NCBI RefSeq assembly: GCF_007655135.1
Contig: NC_045133.1
Coordinates: 24,153,845 to 24,217,844 of the forward strand
Origin: Punica granatum
Taxonomy: Eukaryota; Streptophyta; Magnoliopsida; Myrtales; Lythraceae
Length of the DNA stretch: 64,000 bases
Direction: 5' to 3'
The number at the start of each line of letters is the position of its first letter. Position 1 is the stretch's first letter. Positions 13,492 to 25,791 of the stretch are shown here, piece after piece. A program made the position numbers and the translations under genes. Under the pieces are notes generated by a model. The model searched no databases. It was given only the letters and a program-made list of their open reading frames with translations, and had not been told where the DNA came from.

Positions 13492-15074
13492 TATTAGTTT
13501 CAAGGAAGAAAATTATCCGGAAGCCGCTTGATCATTAAATATCGATCGAGATAGAATATATATTCCTCATCCATTTGCTTCTCCGTTCTAAGCAAATATG
13601 GATTATTGATCGTGTCCTCGTTACACTTCAATTTGAACCCACGAGGAATTAAAGAGCTCCGATCCTGACCTACAATCTTCATGATCAATTATCATCTTTC
13701 TGGCCTTACTAGTTACTAACCTGAACACAGCAAGCCTTCCGATATTGTCTCATCGAGTCATCAAACCATGACTAACCGAACCAGAATGCCTTATATATTG
13801 ATGTCATAGTTGAACAATATATACTGAGACCAACATATTGTGTTTCTTTTTCGGTGAACCAATGTATTGTGTTTCACCGAGGCCGAATTGGCACTAACGA
13901 TCTTTCTTCACATAATCTCGTATATGGTACGTGTCGACGCCGTTGGGGGCAAGTGATTCTATGTGTCGACGCCGTACAGTTTATATGGTTTTACGACACT
14001 CGAAAGATGAATAACCTCGATGTCTGAAATTAATTAAACTGTACAGTTGATTAGATTTAAACTCAGAAGAAGGTGATCAAATCACGTGCTATGGTAAAAA
14101 ACATTGGCTAGATAGAACCTTTTGTTGTGGTGCGAGGCAAACTCGACAGAACCGCTTCACATATTCATTCATCTTGATCACATAATTAAATACGAATGAG
14201 TATTTCAAAACCGGCTTATCCACGTATATATAGTACAACATGAATAACTTATGAGCCATAGGGACATCGAAGGTACACTCATCGGGCGATTACGTGTTTA
14301 ATGAGAATCGAATTTGGCCTGCAGAGCTGCTCTGATTAGAGACACGGCATGTCGTCCAAGAACAGCAAGATTATTAGGGAGTTCCGATCGAAGGGGAAAT
14401 ATCAGGGAGATGGGTGGGGACAAGCACTTCGTTCCTTTGGCAAATCCAAGGATCGGCGGCGTCACCAACGCCTCATCCTACGATCTCACCTATGTATCCA
14501 ATCTCCCGTTTGTCCTCTCCTCCTAACAATTCCCTCGTTTATTTTTAAATTTTTATTAATTAGTTAATTAAATAATAATATCTAAGGACTTTACTTGTAA
14601 TACAAATGTTCGAAATTTACTGAAATCACCTCGCGTCAAAGTTAAGTCCAAATATTAGTTTTAGTCAATAAATAAAGTGAGGATACTTGTGTTTTCATTA
14701 AAAAAAAAACACGAGAATGTGATTGAATGACAAACTGCCATTGGCACATTTGAAATTCAATAAAAACTTCATATTTTCAACGAGAAGAACCCCCTTTTCT
14801 TCAGTTTATCTGAGATTTATAATTTGCCTTCATTTCCCTCGGATCCGTGTGGTGCCGATAGTTCTTTTTTTTTTTTTTTAATGGCCGGTGCCAATAGATT
14901 TATGATTTATTCATCTCAACCCTTCAACCTTAAAGTAAAATTTGATGTTTAATTTATCAACTTATACAACCGTAAATCTAATAGCGAGAGAATGTCGCAA
15001 TATCTATCTTTTTATATCTTCTCATAAAGAAATATACGATACGATCCTTGTGAAAAATTTTAATCTTCCATCTC

Positions 15075-15275
15075 TTTTATTTATTATTATTTTTTGGTGT
15101 AAATCCTGATATCTGAAAGTCCAATTAGGTCCCGACTGATCCAGTCGAGTCGGGTCGGCCCATTAAGGGGTAAAGCTCTCATACCGTAGATTTTCTACAT
15201 TCACACGAACTCGAACCTAAGACATTGCTTAAGCGAAACAAGCGCCGAACCGTTTGAACCAATCCATATCGGTTA
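15075..15275 (-). mobile_element. tRNA-derived SINE, full-length-like copy
   Basis: On the minus strand from about 15275 there is an A-box-like TGGTTCAAACGG and a B-box-like GGTTCGAGTTC. The body contains CCCTTAATGGGCCGACCCG and AGTCGGGACCTAATTGGAC, ends GGATTTACACC, and runs into an A-rich tail of AAT repeats at 15075-15095. Flanking CTTCCATCTC (15065-15074) and CTTCCACCC (15076+200 region, 15276-15284) look like a decayed target-site duplication. A 3' fragment of the same family lies at 46871-46960. Confidence 0.7.
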
Positions 15276-15626
15276 CTTCCACCCTTATCTTAGTTTTCAC
15301 CAATACGACATTGCTTACCTAATGAGATAACCACTATGGTAAAAAAAGAACACAAGTTATATACTTCCAGAGAAAATATATATTTATTTTTTTATTTTTT
15401 TCCTCCGGTGACCTTATCCTCAGCTAAGCCGACCCAATGCAAGTGGGACCGAACAACAAGGTTGTCTTTTACTTTAGCAACATCCCTCCCAAAGCCCCCA
15501 TGAAAGAGGCCAAGATGAGGCTCATGAAACCTGACAAGCAATAGCTCTAGATATAATAGCTCATCACTTAGTAGATGTGGTGAAATTATAAGAATGTACC
15601 ATCACATATCCACCCAATCATAAACC

Positions 15627-15638
15627 GCCACACGTGGC
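15627..15638. promoter_or_regulatory. Near-palindromic G-box (GCCACACGTGGC) upstream of RAM1
   Basis: GCCACACGTGGC is a near-perfect palindrome with a CACGTG core, 237 bp before the RAM1 ATG. It resembles the palindromic CYCLOPS-response element type reported in symbiosis promoters. That link is inference, since G-boxes also bind bHLH and bZIP factors. Confidence 0.4.
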
Positions 15639-15874
15639 TTTTTGTCATTACGTACTCTTCATTTTCACATTTCTCGAGTGATTCGTATAAACAGCCAATT
15701 AGTCCGTTCAGAATATAGAATTAGACAAATGGACGGATTTGTCTTTTATACTCTCGGTGCATGATGCATCGGAATATCGATTCTCCAGCTCTCTTACAAT
15801 ATCTCGATATGGGCACGGACTAAAGCTTTTTGTCTAATGGTCACACAACAAAATAGGCTTAGGAGATGGAGTGA

Positions 15875-18234
15875 ATGAGCATTGAAACACCCATCCCATC
15901 AAGCATTAGGAATATTACTGAGATTGGAGAACCCAAATCAAATTGTTCTGTAAGAGAGGGAATTGTCGATTCCCTTTGTGGAAGCATGGGAATTCTGAGG
16001 AGTGAAGGCTCATCATCATGCAACAAAATGCCACAAGAACATCATGAACCTTCTTCCCCGACCGAGTCCTCGTCAATCTCCAAATCCACCAAGAACAAGA
16101 TCAAAGAATCTTCAATGGGCACCGGCAGCAGCAACAGCATGATGAGCCTGACCCCGCCGAGCCTCAGCTTCCCCTCCCACAAGCTCCAGCTGCCCGACGA
16201 GGACATCGAGATCCAGTCCCCGACGAGCGCCCTCCTCGAGTCCCTCCTCTCGGACCAGCTAGACGGGGACTTCATGATCTCATCCCCCGTCAGGACCACC
16301 CTCCCTTCTCCCCCTCAGAATCCAACCTCCTACAACTACGCCTTCAACAACTCCCACGCCGTCTCGAGCTTCTCCCCTCCTCGGTTCTCCTCCCTTGGGT
16401 TCCTTGGGAATAACAAGGGCAAGGGCATGAGCCCTCTCCATAGAGTGTACAACTCTCCTAACAATAACAGCTATATGCAGATGGATCAGAGCAGTAGTCT
16501 CGCCCTGCCGGCTATCGAGGACCTGCTCGAGGAGTATCAGAAGGACGAGTACGGCGGGGCCTACTCCCACTGCTTTGATATGCCGGATGCAGCCTCCGCC
16601 TCGCTTGATGGGCTGCATATTGGGAGCTCATCTTCCTCAAGCGCATTCTGTACTGGTTCCAGGACGGAGCAGCCATCCTCCCGCATCTCGAGGCTGAGCC
16701 AGGAGGGCGACATGTACCAGATGAGCTCTGTCACTGCTAATGCAGCCGTTACTGCAAGCACGGGGTCGGCATCTTTGTCGCAACAGTTGCAACAGGAGAG
16801 GCACCAGGAGAAGCAGCTTCAAGAACAAAACGTTAACAATTTGATGGGACCGCCAGTTCCTATGGGCTTAGAGCAGGTCGGCATATATATCTCTTTCAGT
16901 CTTCTCACTTGAATAACGTTGAAATCGGCTGATTTCTTACCATTTTGCTTGGATTTCATGATTAACTCATAGTATGAAATTCTCTATTACGTATAAGACA
17001 TCACGTTCCCATATAGTATGCACCTTTCATCGTGTAACGTTCTATTGATTATAAGTAGTATGTCGAAACATTTTTCTCTCAGGAACAAGACAGTGGTCTT
17101 CAACTAGTGCACCTCCTCCTCGCCTGTGCCGAGGCAGTGTCCAAAGAGGACTTCATGCTGGCCCGGAAGTACCTCCACCACCTCAGCCGTGTGGTGAGTC
17201 CCCTCGGAGACTCCATGCAGCGTGTAGCCTCGTGTTTCACGGAGGCCTTAAGCGCCCGCCTCACAGCCACACTAGCCACCCGCCCAACCTCCTCCGCAGG
17301 CGGCAGCGCATTCTCCTCTGCCCTGAAACCACCGCCCTTCTCCCCCTTCCCCCCTAACTCGATAGAGATTCTCAAAATCTACCAGATCCTTTACCAGGCA
17401 TGCCCTTACATAAAGTTTGCTCACTTCACTGCGAACCAGGCCATCTTTGAGGCCATTGAATTCGAGGAGCGGGTCCATGTGATTGACCTTGACATCCTCC
17501 AGGGCTACCAATGGCCAGCCTTTATGCAGGCACTGGCCGCAAGGCCAGGAGGTGCTCCGTTCCTCCGAATTACCGGCGTGGGTCCAAACCTCGACTCTGT
17601 GAGAGAGACAGGCCGGTGTCTGACTGAGCTGGCCCACTCCCTTCACATCCCGTTTGAGTTCCACCCGGTAGGAGAGCAGTTGGAGGACTTGAGGCCGCAC
17701 ATGCTCCACCGGCGGGTTGGGGAGGCGCTGGCTGTGAACTCGGTGAGCAGGCTCCACCGTGTCCCGGGCCACTGCCTGGGGCCCCTGCTCGCCATGATAC
17801 GGGATCAGGCCCCGAACATCGTGACACTGGTGGAGCAGGAGGCTAGCCACAACGGGCCCTACTTCCTGAGCCGGTTCCTCGAGGCCCTTCACTTCTACTC
17901 GGCTATCTTCGACTCACTCGATGCCACCTTCCCACCTGATTCGTCCCAGAGAGCCAAGGTCGAGCAGTACATCTTTGCGCCAGAGATACTCAACATCGTA
18001 GCCCACGAGGGAGCCGAGAGGACAGCCAGGCACGAGCGGCTCGACAAGTGGAGGAAGATAATGGAGGGGAAAGGGTTCAAGGGGATCCCCCTCAGCGGGA
18101 ACGCCGTGACGCAGTCGAAGATACTATTGGGACTGTATTCATGCGACGGCTACAGGTTGACAGAAGACAAGGGCTGCTTGCTCTTAGGGTGGCAAGATAG
18201 AGCCATCATCGCTGCCTCTGCATGGAGATGCTGA
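15875..18234 (+). CDS. RAM1: GRAS transcription factor RAM1 (arbuscular mycorrhiza regulator)
   Basis: Two exons, 15875-16876 and 17083-18234, encode 717 residues with a 206-bp intron. The variable N-terminal half keeps blocks I recall from Medicago RAM1: [51 protein letters not shown] and [12 protein letters not shown]. Exon 2 holds the GRAS domain. LHR I begins [20 protein letters not shown] (near residue 344), the VHIID motif is [11 protein letters not shown] (near 465), then come the LEDLRPHML region, the PFYRE-like segment around [20 protein letters not shown], and a SAW end finishing SAWRC. RAM1 acts in the nucleus downstream of CCaMK/CYCLOPS. It drives genes for arbuscule branching and lipid supply to the fungus. 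The gene is conserved in mycorrhizal hosts and lost in non-hosts. Here it is intact. The start codon could be slightly further downstream, but this ATG gives the longest family-like N terminus. Confidence 0.92.
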
Positions 18235-21200
18235 GAAGCCATATAATAACCCTAAATTAACTCTTCTTCGTGTTCTTGCATGTTTGCATGTGTCTTTTTG
18301 CCCATTCTAGGGTTCTTTTATTACCCTTCTTTTTAGTCATATGGGTTTTAATTTTATGATTTATTCTCTGGCGAAGCAATCCACATCTAAAGGGGGACTG
18401 AAGGTGAGTAAACGTCTGAACTGGAGTTAATTAGTCACAGTCAACAAACCGATAGCATCATGTGTTTTACTCAATGATAGACCGAAAAGTGGGAATCATA
18501 TGTATGCTTTTGTTTCAGAAAAAAAAACTGGCCCTAGGATTTGGTCAAGAATTATATTTGATTAATTTTATTGTTCACGTTCGTACGTACATGTAGCCCT
18601 TGATGTATGGGCTAAAATTGTGTTCTTTGTTGTAATCATACCAAAGAAAATATTTTTCTGGCTAAACCGAGTTGTAACTTACCTGTTCACAATCATAGCC
18701 ATATGGCTTGGTTCGCACCGTTCCCCCAATTTCAGGTATATATTTCAAAATATTAAATTAACCGTCACGATAACACCTCATATTGAGCGGTTGTAGAATA
18801 TTAATTAGGATTAAGGACGATATATACCAAGGCCTTGTTAATTTCTTAAACAAACGTTTTGTTTGCTGCTTATATTAATAAACTAGATGAAAATCCGTGC
18901 GTTGCATGGATGATTACTAAGGAATTTAACGATAGAAATCTTGAAATATTAAAACTTATTCATATTGTTAATTAACGTAAATTTTGATCTTAATATATAT
19001 ATATATGATCTACGGATTTTCAATTACTAAAACTATAGCCATAGCAAAACTGGAATAAAAATTCTATTAAAACAATCAATATCGAAGAAAATAATTTGAA
19101 ATAGAAATTAATTTAAATAATTTATTCTACGAATCAAAATCCAACCAAAGAATAAATGAATAAAACTATTGAATTTGAAGTTTATGGAGAAAAGATTTTC
19201 ATTAAATTATGAAATAAGAATGAAAAAGAAATTTTCAAGGTATACAAATAAGAAAATTTTCACCGTTACTGAAGCGACGCCCATAATGGAACTGAAATAG
19301 AGATCATGTTAAAACAATTAATATCGAAACAGTCAATCTCGAATAAAAATCATTCAACAAATCAAAGTTCAATTAAGAAAAAAGAATCGGAGAATATTAT
19401 TAAAACAATCAAAATATCGAAGTAATTAGTTTGAAATTTGCATTAAAAATTCATTGTACGAATCAATACTCAACCAAAAAAAAAGAAAATTTTGGAAAAG
19501 AAAGAGGTTATATCTACAATATTATACAATAAAAAAGATAAGTATGTCACACGTGAACATGATTTGATCTTTCTTAGGCATGTAAACAATCATGTTTAAT
19601 GGGAATGAGAGTTCATGGTTACCTTGGATTGTACTGTTCTCCAAATTGTTGTTTTTCTACGTTTGTTTTTATTCATCGAGCGGTATATAAATATATGTGT
19701 GTATATATATATATGTATGTACTTTTTATATTGAATGTATTAGTCTCGATTCTGGTTTCTTAGTTTCCACACAACATGCTTTGGAAAATAAAAGCATATT
19801 CTGGAATTACTACCTATTTTGTTGCCTCTTATGAAACGATATGTAAAGAATAATTAATGTATATAGTGTAATGTATATTTTATTTCCTTGTATATATTTC
19901 GCTGAGTTATATGCATATAATTTATATATTTTATTGCATAATTAACAATATAAATTTTTCTCAATACATAAGTGATGACATGACATAGTTAGAGAGTTCC
20001 GTTTTTTATTTTTGATAATGTTGCGGTGTGATAATTCGGCTCATGTTTTGTTTTAATATATATAGATTGGACTAATTAAAGAGTCCTGCCAGCCTACACC
20101 CATAAGTAGTCCGCGCCATTTTCGTGCCTATCAGTCAAGTCTAGGTGCTAATTAAGCTAGCCAGTCCATTGTATGCAACAAGGAATGCTTGGACCGGCAC
20201 AAGCACGCCAGGAGGAACAATTTGTACCCCAGATCGATCTGAGGGTATACATATCTAGTAATGATTATGAACAATAGTGTCAGCTCCGACGAACTGAGAA
20301 GTCAAATGATTTCCGCACGAGGAGTCGTACACAAGCACATAAAAACCAATACTCAAGGAGTCAGACATATTGATTTGAGCCCCATCAAGTACCATGGAAA
20401 ACTTTATCTCATCTGTTTTGTCTAATTTTCTAAACTTTTCGATTATAAAAGAGGCGCATGGCTCTTATAACAAGTTTCTTATCTTCTATTCTTGAAGGGG
20501 AAAAAAAATCTTATCTTCGATTAAATTTTGTATAAGGACCTGTACGTGTTTAGCAAAACCTCCGAGCCCATTATGATAAATGGGCCCAGCTTACTGATCT
20601 CCTTAGGGCTCGGCCCACAATGGATTCTTCACTGGGCCTGCATTTATACAGCAAAGAAAGTTTAAAGGAATTGGAAAGCGAATTAATATTTGAGATTACA
20701 AGGAAAAGAAGATTTAATTAATCAATTAATTATTTAACATTTATTTATTAATTTTTTGTTAATAACCACGGATCACTGATAGACGTTGCTCCTGTCATCC
20801 TAACAACTAGAGCTTACAAACTGTCCTGTGCCTATGTGTACCGAGTAAGTTGATATATGAAGGTGGCAATTCACAGCGAATCGAATTATTCCGACTAAGA
20901 AAAGTTCATAACTTTGGATTAAGGTAAGGACATTGGAAGTAAATAACCCTTTCTTGGGATTAAATTGTGTCTTTTTTTTTTCTTTCTTTCTTTTTTTTTG
21001 GTGAAGGGTAACCTTTCAATTTTTCACTTCTAATAAAGCTGTAAAAAAGCCTAAAAGAAGAACACTTCACTGCCGGTCAAAGGCTACGTTATTGGTCATA
21101 CACTAGCAAAAGAAGAAACTTTGACCAAGAAGAACGAGAAAGAAAACGACAACTTGATCCGCCTAAAACGACACCTCAGCTGGGGGTCAGCCTTTGTGGT

Positions 21201-22158
21201 GAAATTCCACATCAAAATCTCCTCCGCGGATTCATTGTTTTGTTAATCCTCCTTTAATTGCAATTAAAACAGTTAAGAGACTGCAAGGTTTATTCGTATA
21301 TGTCGGGTTTACTGGACACTAGTCTATATTGCGAGATCTCCTACCAATGGTCTTGCGATCCTTTGAGACGGGATTTTATGTAAATATAAAAAATCTGTCA
21401 TCATAACGTACCGCGTCGATAAATAAACGATGAAGATGGTTAAGTGAAACAAGAGAGAAGACTTCGAAAGTCTTTTTTTTTTTTTTTCCCATGTTCTTTA
21501 ATTTTCTTCCTATCCAGAGGACTGAGAGGAGGGAGCGAATTACATTTCTCTCTGCACCCAGCAGAAGTTCGACACTAAAACAAAAAATGGAAGAAAAAAA
21601 AATTAAAATAAAAAGAACAGAGTCTAATAAAAAAGACGCCAACATCAGTCGAAGGATTAACCCCAAAACACCAAAAAAGAAAGAGGCCCAGGAAACCTTT
21701 AAAAAGGGGAGAAAAAAAAAAAAGGGACACCAGACTCCTCTTTCCTCTCTTAATCTCTTCGTCATCACATAGGAAGTGAATTTTGTGTTTTCGGAGTACG
21801 TCGTAAGAACGCTTTGCTCTAGATATCATCCCCAGTGGTACTTACGTCGCCTTTCTGATTCCGTTCCCCAGCCTCCTTTCCATTTAATCGAGTTCGTTAA
21901 AATGTTCCGATTAAAATCGTAAGTACATTGTCTGTTACGAAAGTAGTGTACCTAAACTCACCGAAATCAAGTTAAAAGTTTAGACCCACCGGTAAAAACC
22001 CGGAAATGTGGACCGGACAGTTAACACTGCTAGTAAAGTTGAAGAGATATGTCAAAGTACGTACTTTTTTTGAAAAACAGAAGAACTTTGAGGACGAAAT
22101 CGAAAAGACAGTAATTAGTACGAGGTTGATGGTTTCTCACTGACGAGGAATCATTGGG
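18235..22158. other. Intergenic AT-rich region
   Basis: Convergent spacer between RAM1 (+) and the glutaredoxin (-). The first few hundred bases should be the RAM1 3' UTR. The rest is AT-rich, with a short AT microsatellite near 18990 and another near 19700. A purine-rich stretch at 21570-21730 yields overlapping low-complexity frames on both strands. No credible gene, RNA or intact transposon is visible. Confidence 0.5.
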
Positions 22159-22533
22159 TCAGAGCCAGAGGGCTCCCGCCTCCTTGAGGAGTGGGACAAG
22201 GGTGCCGTTAATATGCGAGGCCATGACACGGTCTATTGCCCCGACAAGCTTCCCGCCAACGAAGACCACCGGAAGTGCACCACCGCCACCGAGGAGGCGG
22301 GAGAGGGCCCGCTCGAGCTCCTCGCCGAGGGGGTCGAGGTCGAGCTCGTGGACCGCAGGGCTCACGCCCATCCCGCAGAAGAGCTGCTTCACGGCGTGGC
22401 ACATGCAGCACGTGCTCTGGCTGAATATCACCACCGCATTCTCCGCCGCCAGCCTCTCTATCATCTCCACCGGGTCCGGCCGCCCCGTTGCCGGCAGGTA
22501 GGTGGACGCCCACAACTCCGTTTGATAATGCAT
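22159..22533 (-). CDS. CC-type glutaredoxin, ROXY1/2-like
   Basis: Intronless 124-residue protein. The glutaredoxin fold carries the plant-specific CC-type active site CCMC at residues 42-45 (within [19 protein letters not shown]), the [18 protein letters not shown] segment that binds glutathione in the family, and the C-terminal ALWL that class III members use to contact TGA bZIP factors. The [20 protein letters not shown] tail and MHYQTELW start place it with ROXY1/ROXY2 (GRXC7/C8) as I recall them. These act in the nucleus with TGA factors in petal and anther development. The base composition is much more GC-rich than its surroundings. Long overlapping frames on both strands are GC-driven shadows. 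Confidence 0.9.
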   Translation of the reverse strand: MHYQTELWASTYLPATGRPDPVEMIERLAAENAVVIFSQSTCCMCHAVKQLFCGMGVSPAVHELDLDPLGEELERALSRLLGGGGALPVVFVGGKLVGAIDRVMASHINGTLVPLLKEAGALWL

Positions 22534-22720
22534 TGTCGATGTCGTGTATGGTAGGATATATATGTGTGCGTGTGTATTATATGTTTGTGTTTGATTTGTA
22601 TACTGTCACTGATGAAGAGAGAAACGTACGAAGATGAAGGGAAGTGGAAGTGTTGACAGCGTAATGAGTTGAAGCTGTTTTGGCCGCAAGAGTGGATTGT
22701 GGAGAAGACATGTGGGTTGG

Positions 22721-22730
22721 TATTTATAAA
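22721..22730 (-). promoter_or_regulatory. TATA box of the glutaredoxin gene
   Basis: TTTATAAATA on the minus strand, about 190 bp before the glutaredoxin ATG. This is a suitable position for a core promoter with a 5' UTR of roughly 150 nt. Confidence 0.5.
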
Positions 22731-24259
22731 GGTGTGGAGGGAAAGAGAATCCGAGTCAAAAGCAAAGCTTGGGGCAGTATGTGAGTTTTTCTTCCTTTAA
22801 TTTATTAATAAATTTTATTTTTATCTAAGACATTCTTCTATTTCGTAAAATATGATAATCATCTAATGAAGCCTCTTCATCTATCTCTAATTTATTTTTC
22901 AGTAGATATATATCAATCTATAATTTATTAATCCTCAAGAGATCCCTACTAACCGTGCCAGAGACATATTTGGTAATCACCAGATCAAACGCCTCGAGCT
23001 GATGGTGTTTCAAGGCTGATGATACTGATCTAAATTTGAGCTCCCAACACTTTATTTTTCAAATCACGTAGACATGTGATTGGAGCAAGCTCTGACATTG
23101 CGATTTGGAGTCACTCAAATTGTCATGTGGGCATAAGTCGAGCTGATGCTACTATTTTAATTACTCACAAGAAAGGGTGTGTTTTAAGAGATTATGATTA
23201 GGCAAAAGCACGAGAATAGAGAATAGTCAACAAGAATAGAAGTGAGAAAAAGCTTTCTTTTTTTTTTTTTTTTTTGGGCCCCCCTAAGAGAGGTATTTTT
23301 CTTTTTTCTTTCTGTTAGGGTTTCTAAGAGAGAAGTAAATAAATTTGGTAAGCAATAAAGTGCAAAGCTTGGGGGGCTGGGTGGTCCACAAGAGAAGTCG
23401 TCACTGTTCAGCTCATGCAAGCTAGAGATCAAGAAGAATGACATACAGAGAGGATCAGCTTTTGTGATCTCACTATCTTTACTTTCATGCATTGACCCCC
23501 TATATATTTATATATATTAGCTAGGGCTATGTATGTATATCCATTCATCCAATCCAAAAACACAAATTAAGAAAATTACAAAGGAGAAAGGGGACGAGAA
23601 AAGAGGTGGTGTAGTGTTTAGGAATAAAAAAAACATTTTAGGTTCGATTCTTATCGGGAAGGTTATTTGTACCATTTTATTTAAAATTCCATTCTCTTAT
23701 ATTATATTCATGTATTTTCTTTATAACCAAAAAAGAAAAACGAAAAAAGGAATTAATAGGTTATTTTCTTCGCAGATTATCAATTCCAAGCACCATATTT
23801 TATTTTCATTCTAATATTAATCTATCGATAAAGAAGCGACGAGAATTATATACTAATTACGAGAATATGTGAGGGAAATGTAATTTTGAAACTTCATAAA
23901 ACAAAACATATATTGCACAACTTAAGACCCTGAGATTAAGTAATAATTAAATAAACTTAAAGGGGGTTAGGCCATGATACCATCTTTTTTTAAGTTAACG
24001 TATGGAAGTGTTTTTTTTTTCCCAAAAAAGAATTATGGTTATGTCACACATAAAAATATTATTTTTTTTACATACTAAAAATTATAATAACAAACTCTTA
24101 TTTATTTATGACATTGTCACGTAGTGTAAGCCTTGCATATCAAACTTTTTCGGGAAGAAGTGGAGACATGACAGACGGGCTTTTGCAGCAGAGAGGAGTT
24201 GTTGCCAAAAATGGCTCCTTAGACGGCTGTCTCCGTCCTTCTTGTCGGCCCTTCCCTTG

Positions 24260-24263
<4 letters not shown>

Positions 24264-24290
<27 letters not shown>
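24264..24290. repeat. (TA)n microsatellite
   Basis: About 13 uninterrupted TA units. A shorter TA run follows near 24337-24351. Confidence 0.9.
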
Positions 24291-25458
24291 CTATGTATGT
24301 ACTGACACATCCAAATATATATAGTATATGCATTTGTATATATATATATATAAATGTATGTGTATCTCCTTTCTTTAATTACTGGCATTGATATGTTCAT
24401 CATCTTCCCCTTGGAACCGTTTGCTTTAATATACAAAATATAGTTCACGTTTATGTTTTATGTTAATTGTAATTTGTAGCTTTTTGTATTTGTCAATCCA
24501 TCTCAAATTTTCCTCGATCATGAGCGTGGAGAAATAAGTGATTGTACAAAAATACATCTTATAAGCAAGAACAAAACGAGGTTTGGTAATACGATAAATC
24601 TGAACTAATTAAAGGCGAAGCGATATAAGTGTAAAATACAGGTATATCATGCTCGACTTTTTCATGATAATATATGGCTTAATTAGCAAGGCCGATGATC
24701 ACAACATCCTCAATGAGGCTGACTGATTTCTACTCTATATAGTATGGAAGTTCCATCCTTGATATGTGAAATTAATTTAGTTTGAATAAAGAATCTGATT
24801 CTTTTCTTAACCACACCCTGATTTTATATGAAGTGTCATATGTTGTTGGATCCATGGGTAGATGGGAACATATCAAATTCAAAGAACTTAACTCGATCAT
24901 CGTTATAAAAAAATACTTATATTTTTCATTTTGTTACTTTAATTTATTTCAGTAGTGAAACCTTAATATATACATAAATCATTTTGAATATTCTTGCACT
25001 CTGATAACATGCATGTTTATATATAAATATGGCTATTTCATTCTTTCCACCATTTGGATAAGGTTTAAAGTTGCTGAAATATTCTCCCACGATGCATCCC
25101 CTGTTTCTAGTTTTCTGCAGGTTAATACACATATATGGCTCATTTATCTAAGATTTGGACGGCTCCCTGTTTTTCTTTTGTTTGAATCCATATGCCTAAT
25201 TGGCCAAAAAGAAAAAATCCATATGCCTAAAAGCTCATGCATTAAATTATATAACATATATATGCATGCATATATAAATATGCGACCATGTCATCCAGAT
25301 ATTTTTAAATAGGCAAGCTCCTACCAAGCAAAAAAAGAAAGAAAGAAAAGGAAATGGTACATATTAACATAAGATAGGTACAGATAGAGAACAGGAAGTT
25401 TGATTCATGTTAATTAGTTTATCACCAAAATGCGCCCAAGATTTTCTTTAATTACATG

Positions 25459-25460
<2 letters not shown>

Positions 25461-25496
<36 letters not shown>

Positions 25497-25505
25497 TATA
25501 TATAT
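25461..25505. repeat. (CATATA)6 hexanucleotide repeat grading into (TA)n
   Basis: Six perfect CATATA units at 25461-25496, followed by a pure TA run. Confidence 0.9.
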
Positions 25506-25730
25506 AAATGCTCTTGAAATGTTAATATCTCCTTTTTCTTTCAGAAGAAATATAATTATTTTATTTTTGTTTTTTGAACAAGAAAATGTGTAACCAAGAA
25601 AAGTAAATGGAATAAGAAAAAAAGGAAGAAAATTAAGAGGGTACTAATAGTATAAAGAGGGATATGACTGAGGAAAAAAGAAAGTGATATTATTCTGAGT
25701 TTGCTTGTCGGTCCCTTTTCTCCACTCCCA

Positions 25731-25753
25731 TGCAGATGCAGATGCAGATGCAG
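25731..25753. repeat. (TGCAGA)n hexanucleotide repeat
   Basis: Nearly four perfect TGCAGA units, followed within 10 bp by a TA/TATG microsatellite (about 25760-25790). Confidence 0.85.
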
Positions 25754-25760
25754 GGTATAT

Positions 25761-25791
<31 letters not shown>

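Larger units (their letters stand above)
11910..15874. other. Intergenic region upstream of RAM1
   Basis: This 4-kb AT-rich spacer contains a 116-bp foldback MITE (13376-13491), two exact copies of GTGTCGACGCCGT 32 bp apart (13931 and 13963), and a tRNA-derived SINE (15075-15275). At 14326-14500 there is an exon-like open segment with two short overlapping frames that I could not assign. The last few hundred bases should hold the RAM1 promoter. No other gene is supported. Confidence 0.5.

Noticed and set aside
14314..14567. Exon-like overlapping frames (MGGDKHFVPLANPRIGGVTN)
   Set aside because: Composition is exon-like and an acceptor precedes it, but no partner exon or known family was found. 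Too weak to call a gene.
22154..22554. Several long frames overlapping the glutaredoxin on both strands
   Set aside because: They are shadows of a GC-rich coding sequence. Only the minus-strand frame has the CCMC and ALWL motifs.
23184..23492. 102-codon minus-strand ORF upstream of the glutaredoxin, possible uORF or gene
   Set aside because: It is more than 450 bp beyond the likely TATA box of that gene, and the translated 3' part is homopolymer-driven.
23600..23815. tRNA-like A/B box spacing (GTGGTGTAGTG, GGTTCGATTC), possible SINE; similar hints near 56065
   Set aside because: The intervening sequence is poor and no family partner or tail/duplication could be defined.
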